Assembly (NCBI GenBank): GCA_900766135.1
Contig: CAAFUF010000004.1
Coordinates: 62,001-126,000, forward strand
Source of the DNA: Paenibacillaceae bacterium
GTDB taxonomy: Bacteria; Bacillota; Bacilli; Paenibacillales; Paenibacillaceae
Direction of reading: 5' to 3'
DNA: 64,000 nucleotides
This document shows positions 16,731 through 24,858 of the stretch, one piece after another (the first letter of the stretch is position 1; every line of letters begins with the position of its first letter). The position numbers were made by a program, and so were the translations under genes. A model generated the notes under the pieces. The model was not told the origin of the DNA. It ran no database searches and worked only from the letters and a program-made list of their open reading frames with translations.

Positions 16731-17576
16731 TTATCCTTTGCTGGCGCCCGAAGTTAAGCCGTCAACAAGCAGCCGCTGCAGGAACATGAACAGGATCGTG
16801 ATCGGGAGAGCGATCAGGACCGCCCCTGCGGCAAACAACGTAAAGTTACTGTTCTGGTTGCTGCTGACCATATCCCACATGCCGACCGCCAGCGTCCAGT
16901 TTTCCTTCGTCCGCAGCACGAGCCGGGCAAAGATGAAGTCAACCCATGGACCGACAAACTGGGTTAACGCCATATACGTCAGCATCGGCTTGGATAGCGG
17001 AAGGATGATCCGCCGGAAAATCAGAAAGTTGCTGGCCCCGTCGATCCGGGCCGCCTCATCGAGCGATCGCGGTATCGTATCGAGAAAGCCCTTGGCGATA
17101 AACGTGCCGCCAAGCGGCGCCCCGGCCGCATAAACAATGATCAACGCGATATGCGTATCCAGCAGCTGCAGCTCCCGCAGCAGCAGGTAGATGGCGATCA
17201 TGCTCATGAAGCCCGGGAACATGCCCAGGACGAGCAGGCCCGAAAGCGCCGTTTTGCGTCCGCGGAACCGGAACCGGGATACCGCATAGCTGGTGAGCAG
17301 CGTCAGCAGCACGCCCAGGAGCATGGAGCAGACGGCGATTTTCAGCGTGTTCAAATACCAGGTGCCAAACAAATAAGTTTTGGACGTAAACAGTTCGGTA
17401 TAATGGTCAAACGTAAACTTCTCCGGAATCAGCGTTTTGCTATACAGCGATTTGCCCGGCCGCAAAGAACCGAAGACGACCCAAAGTACCGGGTAAACGG
17501 CGGCAATGCACAGCAAGACCAGCACAATGTAGCTGGCGCCCAGCCGAATCGCGTTTCGTATTTTCCGTCCGCTCAT
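16731..17576 (-). CDS. mdxG: Maltodextrin ABC transporter permease MdxG (MalG type)
   Basis: 281 aa with six hydrophobic segments. The EAA loop that contacts the ATPase reads EAARIDGASNFLIFRRIILPLSKP. Length and order match Bacillus MdxG. It starts within the mdxF stop (ATGA overlap), giving coupled synthesis of the two permease halves. The C-terminal RLLVDGLTSGASKG is typical of MalG proteins. Together with MdxF and MdxE it imports maltose and maltodextrins. No ATPase gene accompanies it, so a shared MsmX-type ATPase encoded elsewhere is expected. Confidence 0.93.
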   Translation of the reverse strand: MSGRKIRNAIRLGASYIVLVLLCIAAVYPVLWVVFGSLRPGKSLYSKTLIPEKFTFDHYTELFTSKTYLFGTWYLNTLKIAVCSMLLGVLLTLLTSYAVSRFRFRGRKTALSGLLVLGMFPGFMSMIAIYLLLRELQLLDTHIALIIVYAAGAPLGGTFIAKGFLDTIPRSLDEAARIDGASNFLIFRRIILPLSKPMLTYMALTQFVGPWVDFIFARLVLRTKENWTLAVGMWDMVSSNQNSNFTLFAAGAVLIALPITILFMFLQRLLVDGLTSGASKG

Positions 17577-18877
17577 TGGATCATATCCTCCTCTTTAAAC
17601 GACTTGGTTCTGCGGTAATTGTAAATCGAGAACGAAGCGATAATGATGAAAATGATGATCCCGATAGCAGAGGCCATGTTGTATTTATTTTGGTTCAACG
17701 TCAGCTTATACAGCCACGTAACCAGGAGGTCGGTGGCCCCGGCGTATTGGTAATCGCCTTTGACCGGATCGCCGCCCGTCAACAGGAAGATGGCGTTAAA
17801 GTTGTTGATGTTGCCGGCGAATTGGGTAATCAGCGTTGGCGCCGTCGTGAACAGAACCATAGGCAGCGTAACGATTCTGAACTTCTGGTACCCGGTGGCT
17901 CCGTCCACTTCGGCGGCTTCGTACAGGTCCTTCGGAATCGTAGTCAGCACGCCCAGGATCAACAGCATGGAAACCGGGATCCCGACCCACATATTCACGA
18001 CGATAACCGTAACTTTCGCCCAGAACGGGTCGGTTAGCCACGGCAACCCACCGAGTCCGAAATACCCGAGGTACTGGTTGATCGGACCGAACTGGCCGTT
18101 AAACATATTTCTCATCACAAGCAGCGAAATCAGCTGCGGAATGGCGTAAGGAAGAATTAAAATCGTTCTCCACAGCCCTTTAAAGCGGATGCCCTGTTGA
18201 TTGATAAGCAAAGCCACGAGCAGACCCCCGAAGTAGGTCGTTACCGTCGACAAGATCGCCCAGATAATCGTCCAGGTTAAAACGCCGTAAAAGGTATGGC
18301 TCCAGGTTTTGAGCGCCACCAGATTCTTAAACGTTCCGAAACCGACCCAATCGACTAGCATGGCCGGCGGGATGTGCTTCGGCGCCGAATAGTTGGTGAA
18401 CGCAAGCAGGATCATAAAAATGATCGGCATTACGGTAAAAAATAAAATCCCGATGGCGGGAATACTTAAAAAAGCGACAGCGAATTTGTAATCGAGAACG
18501 TAACGTACCGACTGCTTAAAGTTGTTCGGTTTCTTGCCTTTGTCCCGTTCCAGCCCGATTTTGCGGGCGTCCTTGACGTTCATGACATATACGATGATCA
18601 AAATGGCCACAAACAGCAGCGTAATCAAACTTTGGATCATGATGAAGATCGAGTGATCCCAGTTTCCGTTCATATTCGCGCCGGTTCTTGGCGTCTCCCC
18701 GAGCGTAACGATACCCCAAATCGCATACCCTAAGTTCCGAATCAGATAAATGACGCTAAATGCTTCAAAAAGGACGAGCAGCAACCCTTTGATATATTGC
18801 CGATTATAGAGTTGTCCAAGGCCCATGCACAGTATCGACAAAATCGTCGCCCGATCCCGATGTTGGTGTCGGTCCAT
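17573..18877 (-). CDS. mdxF: Maltodextrin ABC transporter permease MdxF (MalF type)
   Basis: 434 aa, close to Bacillus MdxF. The N-terminus has an extra hydrophobic part (ILSILCMGLGQLYNRQYIKGLLLVLFEAF) before the six core transmembrane helices. The EAA loop reads EAAEVDGATGYQKFRIVTLPMV. The segment FNAIFLLTGGDPVKGDYQYAGATDLLVTWLYKLT is characteristic of MalF/MdxF. A strong ribosome site (GGAGAAGGAAGGG) lies directly before the ATG. It is separated from mdxE by 97 bp containing a stable hairpin, which probably sets the binding protein to permease ratio. Confidence 0.93.
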   Translation of the reverse strand: MDRHQHRDRATILSILCMGLGQLYNRQYIKGLLLVLFEAFSVIYLIRNLGYAIWGIVTLGETPRTGANMNGNWDHSIFIMIQSLITLLFVAILIIVYVMNVKDARKIGLERDKGKKPNNFKQSVRYVLDYKFAVAFLSIPAIGILFFTVMPIIFMILLAFTNYSAPKHIPPAMLVDWVGFGTFKNLVALKTWSHTFYGVLTWTIIWAILSTVTTYFGGLLVALLINQQGIRFKGLWRTILILPYAIPQLISLLVMRNMFNGQFGPINQYLGYFGLGGLPWLTDPFWAKVTVIVVNMWVGIPVSMLLILGVLTTIPKDLYEAAEVDGATGYQKFRIVTLPMVLFTTAPTLITQFAGNINNFNAIFLLTGGDPVKGDYQYAGATDLLVTWLYKLTLNQNKYNMASAIGIIIFIIIASFSIYNYRRTKSFKEEDMIQ

Positions 18878-18916
18878 TTCCCTTCCTTCTCCTCTCCCTT
18901 GGGAAATTAAGGATGA

Positions 18917-18937
18917 CCCGCCGCTATAAGCGGCGGG
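18917..18937 (-). promoter_or_regulatory. Intercistronic hairpin between mdxE and mdxF
   Basis: Perfect 9-bp GC stem CCCGCCGCT / AGCGGCGGG with a 3-nt loop, 38 bp after the mdxE stop. There is no U-run, so it is not a standard terminator. In binding-protein transporters such hairpins usually stabilise the upstream message so that more binding protein than permease is made. Confidence 0.7.
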
Positions 18938-18974
18938 CTCAACCTATCCACACTGGGTGAAAGTAAGTTCTGAC

Positions 18975-20297
18975 TTACTCAGCTGCCCCGCTGTTCAATT
19001 CCTTGATTTGTTTGACTGCACCTTCCATAGCTTGTTTCGGATCCGCGTTATTATTCCAGATTTCCGGGAGCGCCGCGTTTACAGGAGACCAAACGTTGGA
19101 CATTTCCGGAATGGAAGGCATCGGCTGAGAGTTCTTCGCTTGCTCAGCAAATACGGATACGTAAGGATCGTTTTTGATTTGTTCGGTTTCCAGCGCTTCG
19201 AGGTTCGTCGGAACCGCGCCTACTTTTTCGTTCAGCAACAGCTGAGCGTCTTTCGTGGAAGCGAAGTGCGCGAACAGTTTCGCTGCATTCGGATATTTCG
19301 TAAAGGAGTTGACGACCCAAATTTTAATGCCGGAGAAGGTGATCGCCGTTTTGCCGTTGATGGACGGATAAAGAGCAAGACCCAGGTTGTCGCCGAGAGC
19401 GGCTTTGTATCCTGCCAATTCCCAAGGGCCGTTGATATCCATCGCTACGTCGCCTTCGTTAAACAAGCTGCGTTTGATGTCCGGGTTGATGTCGCCGCTG
19501 TTGATCGGCAGAGCTTCCTTCAAGCTTTGGAACACTTTCAAGCTTTCAATCGCGCCATCGTTAGCCAAACCGATGTCGTCCGGGTTCGTGCCGTTATCGC
19601 CGAACAGGTAACCGCCCGTGCTGGCAATAAACGGATAGTTGAAGTACATGTTGCCGACTTCCCACATGATGCCGTATTTGTTTTTGGATTTGTCGGTAAA
19701 CGTTTTGCTGAATTCCAGCACGTCTTTAAAGTCCTTCGGCGCTTCCGGAAGGATCGATTTATTGTAATACAGAGCCATCGTTTCGGCCGCTCTCGGGTAA
19801 CCGTACAGCACGCCGTCATAGGTTGCGCCTTGGATGGAGGCCTCCGTATTGCTTTTCGTCGTTTCTTCGGCAAACGCGTCGTTCGGCAAAATCAAGCCGG
19901 AGGTTGCTGCGTTACCCAAATGATCGTGAGGGACGATCAATACGTCGGCAGCCAGACCGGAAGGTCCGTCTTGCGTCAATTTACCGATTTGGTCGGTTGG
20001 AGCCACTTCTTCGATTTTTACATTTACGCCGTATTTCTCTGTAAATTGTTTGGCGATTTCTTCCGTAAATACTTTCTCTTCTTTACTTTCCCAAACGACC
20101 AGCTCAGCGCCGTCTTCCGGAACGATCGAATCCGCCGAAGCGTTTTCGCCAGTCCCCGTATTTCCAGTGTTTTCGGTTTGGTTGGCCGGAGCGTTTGCGC
20201 TGCCGTTGTTACCGCCATTATTGTTCGATCCGCAAGCCGTGATCGAGACAACCAAGGACAATGCTGCAATCAAGGTCAATGCCTTTTTGAACTTCAT
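18975..20297 (-). CDS. mdxE: Maltodextrin-binding lipoprotein MdxE
   Basis: 440 aa. The signal peptide has lipobox SITAC, so Cys is lipidated and the protein is tethered outside the membrane. An Asn/Gly/Ala-rich linker (~residues 23-60) precedes a type-1 solute-binding fold: LVVWESKEEKVFTEEIAKQF at the N-lobe, KTAITFSGIKIWVVNSFTKYPNAAKLFAHF, and YVSVFAEQAKNSQPMPSIPEMSNVWSPVNAALPEIW, all typical of maltose/maltodextrin-binding proteins. It captures maltodextrin for MdxFG. AGGAGGGG lies twelve bases before the ATG. Its promoter region has a -35/-10 pair with operators (20337-20480). Confidence 0.93.
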   Translation of the reverse strand: MKFKKALTLIAALSLVVSITACGSNNNGGNNGSANAPANQTENTGNTGTGENASADSIVPEDGAELVVWESKEEKVFTEEIAKQFTEKYGVNVKIEEVAPTDQIGKLTQDGPSGLAADVLIVPHDHLGNAATSGLILPNDAFAEETTKSNTEASIQGATYDGVLYGYPRAAETMALYYNKSILPEAPKDFKDVLEFSKTFTDKSKNKYGIMWEVGNMYFNYPFIASTGGYLFGDNGTNPDDIGLANDGAIESLKVFQSLKEALPINSGDINPDIKRSLFNEGDVAMDINGPWELAGYKAALGDNLGLALYPSINGKTAITFSGIKIWVVNSFTKYPNAAKLFAHFASTKDAQLLLNEKVGAVPTNLEALETEQIKNDPYVSVFAEQAKNSQPMPSIPEMSNVWSPVNAALPEIWNNNADPKQAMEGAVKQIKELNSGAAE

Positions 20298-20336
20298 TAC
20301 AATAACCCCTCCTAAATATTATTTATAGGCGATGCT

Positions 20337-20350
20337 GCGCAAACGTTTTC
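20337..20350. promoter_or_regulatory. Operator in the mdxE leader
   Basis: GCGCAAACGTTTTC, a strong match to the island's shared operator, transcribed in the mdxE 5' leader about 40 bp before the ATG. It could act as a roadblock or form a loop with the site at 20467. Confidence 0.65.
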
Positions 20351-20415
20351 AGAAAATATCTGAAACTATTTCGCCATTGCGACTTCTTCCTGCGATAGTT
20401 TAGTATTTCCTGCCC

Positions 20416-20427
20416 GAAAGCGCTTTA
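20416..20427. promoter_or_regulatory. Catabolite-responsive (cre) element candidate
   Basis: GAAAGCGCTTTA has the central GCGC and symmetric arms of CcpA sites, unlike the ACGT-centred operators around it. It sits just downstream of the mdxE start site, a position that gives glucose repression. Confidence 0.5.
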
Positions 20428-20439
20428 TCCATGTAACAC

Positions 20440-20480
20440 ATCATACATCATGCCTTGGAACTTGTAAAAACGTTTGCACA
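20440..20480 (-). promoter_or_regulatory. mdxE promoter with operator
   Basis: On the minus strand -35 TTTACA (20463-20468) and -10 TATGAT (20440-20445) are separated by 17 bp. The operator AAAACGTTTGCACA (20467-20480) abuts and overlaps the -35. Confidence 0.7.
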
Positions 20481-20690
20481 GAGCTTAAACAGGGGTAAAT
20501 CATTTCATTTCTCTATTTTTCTTTCGTTTACTCCAAAATTCGCATTTTTTATAGTTTCACGACATTGCCATACGATCACATAAGCGGCATGCTTGTGCGT
20601 TTTTTCTCTATGTATCAAGCAATGTCTGGTTCTGCTTGTCTATGTTCTCCCGTCATTTTCATGCGAAAACCCTCCCTTTTCCCTCCCGTC

Positions 20691-20719
20691 TTGTGCAATG
20701 GTTTGAACAGTGTTATAAT
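20691..20719 (+). promoter_or_regulatory. Neopullulanase promoter
   Basis: -35 TTGTGC (20691-20696), 17-bp spacer, -10 TATAAT (20714-20719). The -35 region reads TGTGCAATGGTTTGAACA, a degenerate version of the operator, so a regulator may overlap it. The leader to the ATG is about 175 nt. Confidence 0.65.
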
Positions 20720-20789
20720 CCGGATCAATGAGAGCAATACTAGCTTTGCCGCTCGGTTCAATAATTTGAAGGCGCTGTTATCGAAAGGT

Positions 20790-20829
20790 ACATCCTCGGC
20801 CCGTTATTCGGCTTGGATGTGCTTTTTTT
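20790..20829 (+). terminator. Terminator-like hairpin in the neopullulanase leader
   Basis: ACATCC pairs with GGATGT, with inner GCC/GGC, and is followed by GC and seven T. It lies inside the transcribed leader 72 bp before the ATG, so it may attenuate transcription. No T-box or known aptamer was recognised upstream. Confidence 0.45.
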
Positions 20830-20901
20830 GCTTATGAAGCCTGCCGATACGGGAGCCTGGCGGACGAAGCCGTCCACTAAACCATTCAGGAGGGATTATC
20901 T

Positions 20902-22644
20902 ATGTTACTCGAAGCGGTGTATCACCGTCCCAAGCTCAACTGGACTTATGCTTACGACAACAAAACGCTCCATCTGCGCCTGCGGGCCAAGAAAAACGAT
21001 CTGACCGAGGTTTATGCTTTTGTAGGTGACAAATACATGTGGGATCAAAGCAAAGAGCTGATTCCGATGACCCTGATGATCAGCGACGAGATGTTCGATT
21101 ATTGGGAATGCGCGTACCAACCGCCGCTGCGCCGGACGAGATACGGCTTCCTGCTAAAATCCGGCGACGAGCAAATCTGGATGACGGAAAGCGAATTTAC
21201 GAAGGAACGTCCGGCCGGTCCGGAACGCTTGTTCGAATTCCCGTTCATTAATCCGATCGACGTGTTTACGCCGCCGGCTTGGGTTAAAGACGCCATCTTC
21301 TATCAGATCTTCCCGGAACGCTTCGCGAATGGCGACCCGAGCAACGATCCAAAAGGCGCATTGCCTTGGGGCGGCAAGCCGGAACGCGATAACTTCTTCG
21401 GCGGGGACCTGCAAGGCGTCATCGATCACCTCGATCATCTGAGCGAGCTTGGGATTACGGGCATCTACTTCACCCCGTTGTTCGAAGCGACGACCAACCA
21501 TAAATACGACACGGCCGATTATATGAAGATCGACCCGCATTTCGGCGATATCGCCACCATCAAAAAGCTGGTTCAAGCCTGCCATGAGCGCGGTATCCGG
21601 GTGCTGTTCGACGCGGTATTCAACCACTCCGGCAAGACGTTTGCTCCCTTCGTCGACGTGATGGAAAAAGGCGAAAAGTCCCGCTACAAGGACTGGTTCT
21701 ACGTGCGCGAATACCCGCTGCAAGTGAAGGACGGCGTGCCGACTTACGACACGTTTGCGTTTGAACCGCTGATGCCGAAATTGAATACCGAAAACCCGGA
21801 AGTCAAAGAATACTTGCTGAAGGTCGCCGAGTTTTGGATTAAGGAAGTCGGAATCGACGGCTGGCGGCTGGACGTTGCCAACGAAGTGGACCATGCTTTC
21901 TGGCGCGATTTCCGCAAAACGGTGAAAGCCGCCAACCCGGATGCCTACATCTTGGGCGAAATTTGGCACGAGTCGTCCGGCTGGCTGCAAGGGGACCAAT
22001 TCGACGCCGTCATGAACTACCCTTTCACCGAAGCGGTGCTTGATTTCGTCGTGCGCGGTACGCTGGATGCCGAGGGTTTCGCAAATGCGATCGGCAAGCA
22101 GTTGTCCCGGTATCCGCTCCAAGCCAGCGAAGTGGCCTTTAATCTGCTGGATAGCCACGACACCCCGCGCCTGTTGACGTTATGCGAAGGCAACAAAGCC
22201 CAAATGAAGCTGGCGGCCCTGTTCCAGTTTACATATAGCGGCACGCCTTGCATCTATTATGGCGACGAAGTGGGCCTCGACGGCGGTCAGGATCCGGATT
22301 GCCGCAAATGCATGGAATGGGATGCGAAACGCCAGGATCGCGACTTGTTCGCGTTCTATCAGAAGCTCATTGCGGTTCGTAAGGAGCTGGCTCCGCTGCG
22401 CACTGGCAGCTTGAAGTTCCTGCTCGCGGAGAAGGAAGGTTCGAAGCTGGCGTATGAACGCGTACTGAACGGAGAAAAAGTGCTCGTGCTGCTGAACAAC
22501 TACGATGCCGGACAGACCTTCGAAGTTCCTGCGGCCGGGCAGGCTTGGCGCGACGCCTTTAGCGGTCAAACCTACAGCACATCGGGCGGCAAGCTGGCCG
22601 TTAAGCTTCCGGCTTACGGTTATGCCGTGTTGACGCAAGCGTAA
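20902..22644 (+). CDS. nplT: Neopullulanase/cyclomaltodextrinase (GH13_20)
   Basis: 580 aa. Residues 1-~110 form the extra N-terminal CBM34 domain of this subfamily (LEAVYHRPKLNWTYAYDNKT), used for dimerisation. The GH13 barrel then shows FYQIFPERFANGDPSNDP, D324 (GWRLDVANE), E353 (YILGEIWHE) and D420 (LLDSHDTPR). These positions are four less than in the well-studied Geobacillus neopullulanase. There is no signal peptide, so it acts in the cytoplasm on imported maltodextrins and cyclodextrins. AGGAGGG lies before the ATG. The same type of gene (mdxD/yvdF) flanks the mdx operon in Bacillus. A stem with weak T-run (22683-22719) follows. Confidence 0.93.
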   Translation: MLLEAVYHRPKLNWTYAYDNKTLHLRLRAKKNDLTEVYAFVGDKYMWDQSKELIPMTLMISDEMFDYWECAYQPPLRRTRYGFLLKSGDEQIWMTESEFTKERPAGPERLFEFPFINPIDVFTPPAWVKDAIFYQIFPERFANGDPSNDPKGALPWGGKPERDNFFGGDLQGVIDHLDHLSELGITGIYFTPLFEATTNHKYDTADYMKIDPHFGDIATIKKLVQACHERGIRVLFDAVFNHSGKTFAPFVDVMEKGEKSRYKDWFYVREYPLQVKDGVPTYDTFAFEPLMPKLNTENPEVKEYLLKVAEFWIKEVGIDGWRLDVANEVDHAFWRDFRKTVKAANPDAYILGEIWHESSGWLQGDQFDAVMNYPFTEAVLDFVVRGTLDAEGFANAIGKQLSRYPLQASEVAFNLLDSHDTPRLLTLCEGNKAQMKLAALFQFTYSGTPCIYYGDEVGLDGGQDPDCRKCMEWDAKRQDRDLFAFYQKLIAVRKELAPLRTGSLKFLLAEKEGSKLAYERVLNGEKVLVLLNNYDAGQTFEVPAAGQAWRDAFSGQTYSTSGGKLAVKLPAYGYAVLTQA

Positions 22645-22682
22645 ACCAAAAAATCAACGCGATCATTCAAGCCCTTTTTCTG

Positions 22683-22719
22683 CGGCCGGCCCTATTATTC
22701 AGAGAGAATAGGCCGGCCG
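22683..22719 (+). terminator. Hairpin after the neopullulanase gene
   Basis: CGGCCGGCC(C)TATT pairs with AATAGGCCGGCCG across a short loop (one bulged C). The following T-run is interrupted (TATTCTTTC), so termination may be partial. Confidence 0.6.
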
Positions 22720-22738
22720 TATTCTTTCGAGAAGGGTA

Positions 22739-22750
22739 AAACGTTTGCGC
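22739..22750. promoter_or_regulatory. Operator upstream of mdxR
   Basis: AAACGTTTGCGC, same consensus as the sites near mdxE and pgmB. It lies about 100 bp upstream of the mdxR -35. Confidence 0.6.
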
Positions 22751-22845
22751 AATAAGCATAGTTATTTATTCCCTTTGATGTCTATTTTCGACGGAAAAAT
22801 GACGAACTTACGGCGGATGTATGCGGCTTCTTCCCAGATTCTCTA

Positions 22846-22897
22846 TTTACTTTCCGATTTCTTTAGATTAATATTACAGTGTAAAGCAAACGGTTCC
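22846..22897 (+). promoter_or_regulatory. mdxR promoter and autoregulatory operator
   Basis: -35 TTTACT (22846-22851), 17-bp spacer, -10 TAATAT (22869-22874). A weaker operator GCAAACGGTTCC (22886-22897) lies over the start site and just ahead of the ribosome site GAGGAGG, which suggests autorepression. Confidence 0.6.
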
Positions 22898-22913
22898 ACA
22901 GAGGAGGTTTTTT

Positions 22914-23951
22914 ATGGCTGTCACCATTAAGGATGTTGCCAAAAAGGCCGGAGTTTCGCCCTCTACCGTGTCCCGGGTGCTGTCCAATCATCCTAGAATC
23001 AGCGCGGAAACTTCGCGCAAAGTGAAGCTCATTATGGACCAGCTCGGCTATCACCCGAACATCATGGCCAAGAGCCTGGTCTCCAAAACGACAAACAGTA
23101 TTTGCATCATGCTGCCAAAGTCCGCCGAGGAATTGTTCTCGAACTTCTTCTTCATGGAACTGATCCGCGGCATCGTAACCCAGGCCAGCCGCCTTGGTTA
23201 CGACGTGCTCATCAGCTCCGGAGCCAACGAGAAAGAAGAAGTCGAAAGCGTCTCCAGACTTCTGAACGGACGCCGGGTGGACGGGGTCATCTTGCTGTAT
23301 TCGCGGCAAAACGATCCCGTGATCGATTTTCTCCATGCAGGCGGTCACCCGTTCGTGCTGATCGGACGCAGCGAGGAATATCCTGATATTTTAACGGTGG
23401 ATAATGATAATATCCAGGCGTCGTACGATGCCACGAAACATTTGATCGCGTTGGGACATGAACGGATCGGGTTCGTCAGCGGACCGCCTGAGCTAGTCGT
23501 CTCCAAAGACCGGTTGAAGGGCTATCAGGATGCGCTCAAAGATTCAGGCCTCGAGTACCGGCCCGAATGGATTGTCGAAGGTGAGTTTTTACAGGACAGC
23601 GGCTATCGGGCCATGTCGTTCTTCATGAATCTTCCGGACCGTCCGACGGCCCTGGTCATGATCGACGATGTCGTAGCGTTTGGCGTGCTTCGCGGCCTGC
23701 ACGAACTGAAATACAAAGTGCCTGAAGATTTGTGCCTGGTCAGCTTCAACAATATCCCGCTGTCGGAGCTTTCGACGCCGCCGCTCAGCAGCATGGATAT
23801 CGGCATTTACAATCTGGGTTACACCGCTTCTCAGGTGTTGATTCAATCGGTTCAAAACAACAACGACAAGGTGTACCCGAGACGTCAGATCATTCCGCAC
23901 CGCCTGATCGTCCGCGAGTCGTCCATGTATTCGGTCCCCAAGAAGCCGTGA
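22914..23951 (+). CDS. mdxR: LacI-family regulator of the maltodextrin genes
   Basis: 345 aa. The N-terminal helix-turn-helix VTIKDVAKKAGVSPSTVSRVLSNHPRIS and the hinge helix region (YHPNIMAKSLVSKTTNSI) are classical LacI/GalR. The rest is a periplasmic-binding-protein-like effector domain (SICIMLPKSAEELFSNFFF ... GRRVDGVILL ... HLIALGHERIGFVSGPPE ... LCLVSFNNIPLSELSTPPLSS). Genomic position between the neopullulanase and pgmB genes matches MalR/MdxR of other Firmicutes. It presumably binds the AAACGTTT sites listed here, with maltose or maltodextrin as effector. Whether it represses or activates is not decided by sequence. Confidence 0.88.
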   Translation: MAVTIKDVAKKAGVSPSTVSRVLSNHPRISAETSRKVKLIMDQLGYHPNIMAKSLVSKTTNSICIMLPKSAEELFSNFFFMELIRGIVTQASRLGYDVLISSGANEKEEVESVSRLLNGRRVDGVILLYSRQNDPVIDFLHAGGHPFVLIGRSEEYPDILTVDNDNIQASYDATKHLIALGHERIGFVSGPPELVVSKDRLKGYQDALKDSGLEYRPEWIVEGEFLQDSGYRAMSFFMNLPDRPTALVMIDDVVAFGVLRGLHELKYKVPEDLCLVSFNNIPLSELSTPPLSSMDIGIYNLGYTASQVLIQSVQNNNDKVYPRRQIIPHRLIVRESSMYSVPKKP

Positions 23952-23973
23952 GGGCCGGAGGGTCATTTTGATG

Positions 23974-24007
23974 AAAATAAACGGAAGCTGAAGCTTCCTT
24001 TATTTTT
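23974..24007 (+). terminator. Terminator of mdxR
   Basis: AAATAAA-C-GGAAGC pairs with GCTTCC-T-TTATTTT around a short loop, ending in a T-rich run. It lies 23 bp after the mdxR stop. Confidence 0.8.
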
Positions 24008-24018
24008 CGGCGTTTGTT

Positions 24019-24031
24019 CAAACGTTTGCGC
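24019..24031. promoter_or_regulatory. Operator before pgmB
   Basis: CAAACGTTTGCGC contains the perfect palindrome CAAACGTTTG, the most symmetric site of the set. It lies 28 bp before the pgmB ATG. Confidence 0.65.
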
Positions 24032-24059
24032 TAAAATAAGCCTTAACCGGAGGTTGATC

Positions 24060-24719
24060 ATGAATCCCATTCAAGCTTGTTTATTCGATCTCGACGGCGT
24101 CCTCGTCGATACCGCGAAGTACCATTATCTCGCCTGGAAGCGGCTGGCCGAGGAGCTGGGCTTCGAATTCACCGAACAGGACAATGAGAAGCTGAAAGGC
24201 GTAAGCCGCATGGCTTCGCTTGATATTTTGCTCGGCGTTGGCGGCCTTCAGTTGGAAGACGCCGTGAAGCAGGAATTGGCCGAACGCAAAAACAACTGGT
24301 ACGTCGAGTACATCTCCCGCATGGACGCGTCGGAAATCTTGCCGGGAGCGCTTGAGTTCCTGCAGCAATGCCGGGAGAACGGGCTGAAGACAGCGCTGGG
24401 ATCGGCCAGCAAGAATGCGCCGATCATCTTGCAGAATACCGGTCTTACGCCGTATTTCGATGCAATTATCGACGGCACCCGCACCTCCAGCGCCAAACCC
24501 GACCCCGAGGTATTCCTGCTCGGCGCTGCGGAGGTCGGCGTTGCTCCGGAAGCGTGCGTCGTGTTCGAGGATGCCGAAGCCGGGATCGAAGCAGCCCGCC
24601 GGGCCGGCATGCGCTGCATCGGCATCGGTTCGCCGGATACCCTCGGCGAGGCCGACCGGGTGGTCCCTTCGCTGGGCGACGTCTCGGTCGCCATGCTGCA
24701 GCAGCTGGCCGCCGAATAA
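24060..24719 (+). CDS. pgmB: Beta-phosphoglucomutase
   Basis: 219 aa. The start at ATG 24060 is chosen over an in-frame TTG at 24054 because GGAGG ends six bases before it. HAD superfamily: motif I FDLDGVLVDTAKYH (nucleophile and acid aspartates), cap-domain KLKGVSRMASLDILL, motif II ALGSASKNAP, motif III SSAKPDPEVFL, motif IV FEDAEAGIEAA. It converts beta-glucose-1-phosphate to glucose-6-phosphate through a phospho-aspartate intermediate, which is exactly the product of the maltose phosphorylase encoded 139 bp downstream. Both genes read in the same direction and probably form one operon. Confidence 0.95.
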   Translation: MNPIQACLFDLDGVLVDTAKYHYLAWKRLAEELGFEFTEQDNEKLKGVSRMASLDILLGVGGLQLEDAVKQELAERKNNWYVEYISRMDASEILPGALEFLQQCRENGLKTALGSASKNAPIILQNTGLTPYFDAIIDGTRTSSAKPDPEVFLLGAAEVGVAPEACVVFEDAEAGIEAARRAGMRCIGIGSPDTLGEADRVVPSLGDVSVAMLQQLAAE

Positions 24720-24858
24720 GCGCACGGAGCCCTCGGAACAGCTTCGCGAAATCCGGCTCGCCATTCGTCAAATCATGAAACGAGTCCATTTCGGCGAATA
24801 GCTCTCGTTCTTTTTTTGCATAAATAATCTAATAGAAAAGACTAAAGGAGCGGTTTGA

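Larger units (their letters stand above)
20298..20901. promoter_or_regulatory. Divergent control region between mdxE and the neopullulanase gene
   Basis: 604 bp with no supported gene. From left to right: an operator in the mdxE leader, a cre-like GAAAGCGCTTTA, the mdxE promoter with an upstream operator, ~200 bp with no recognised element, the neopullulanase promoter, and a leader hairpin with a U-run. The layout fits divergent, sugar-controlled transcription. Confidence 0.7.

Noticed and set aside
18957..20315. Long plus-strand reading frame opposite mdxE
   Set aside because: It mirrors the whole of a convincing MdxE gene and has no family resemblance.
20565..20837. Small gene between mdxE and the neopullulanase gene
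   Set aside because: No ribosome site, and it spans the neopullulanase promoter and leader hairpin. Its translation has no recognisable feature.
20720..20901. T-box leader before the neopullulanase gene
   Set aside because: The leader has a terminator-like hairpin but no T-box sequence or specifier-loop signature, and the gene is not an amino-acid gene.
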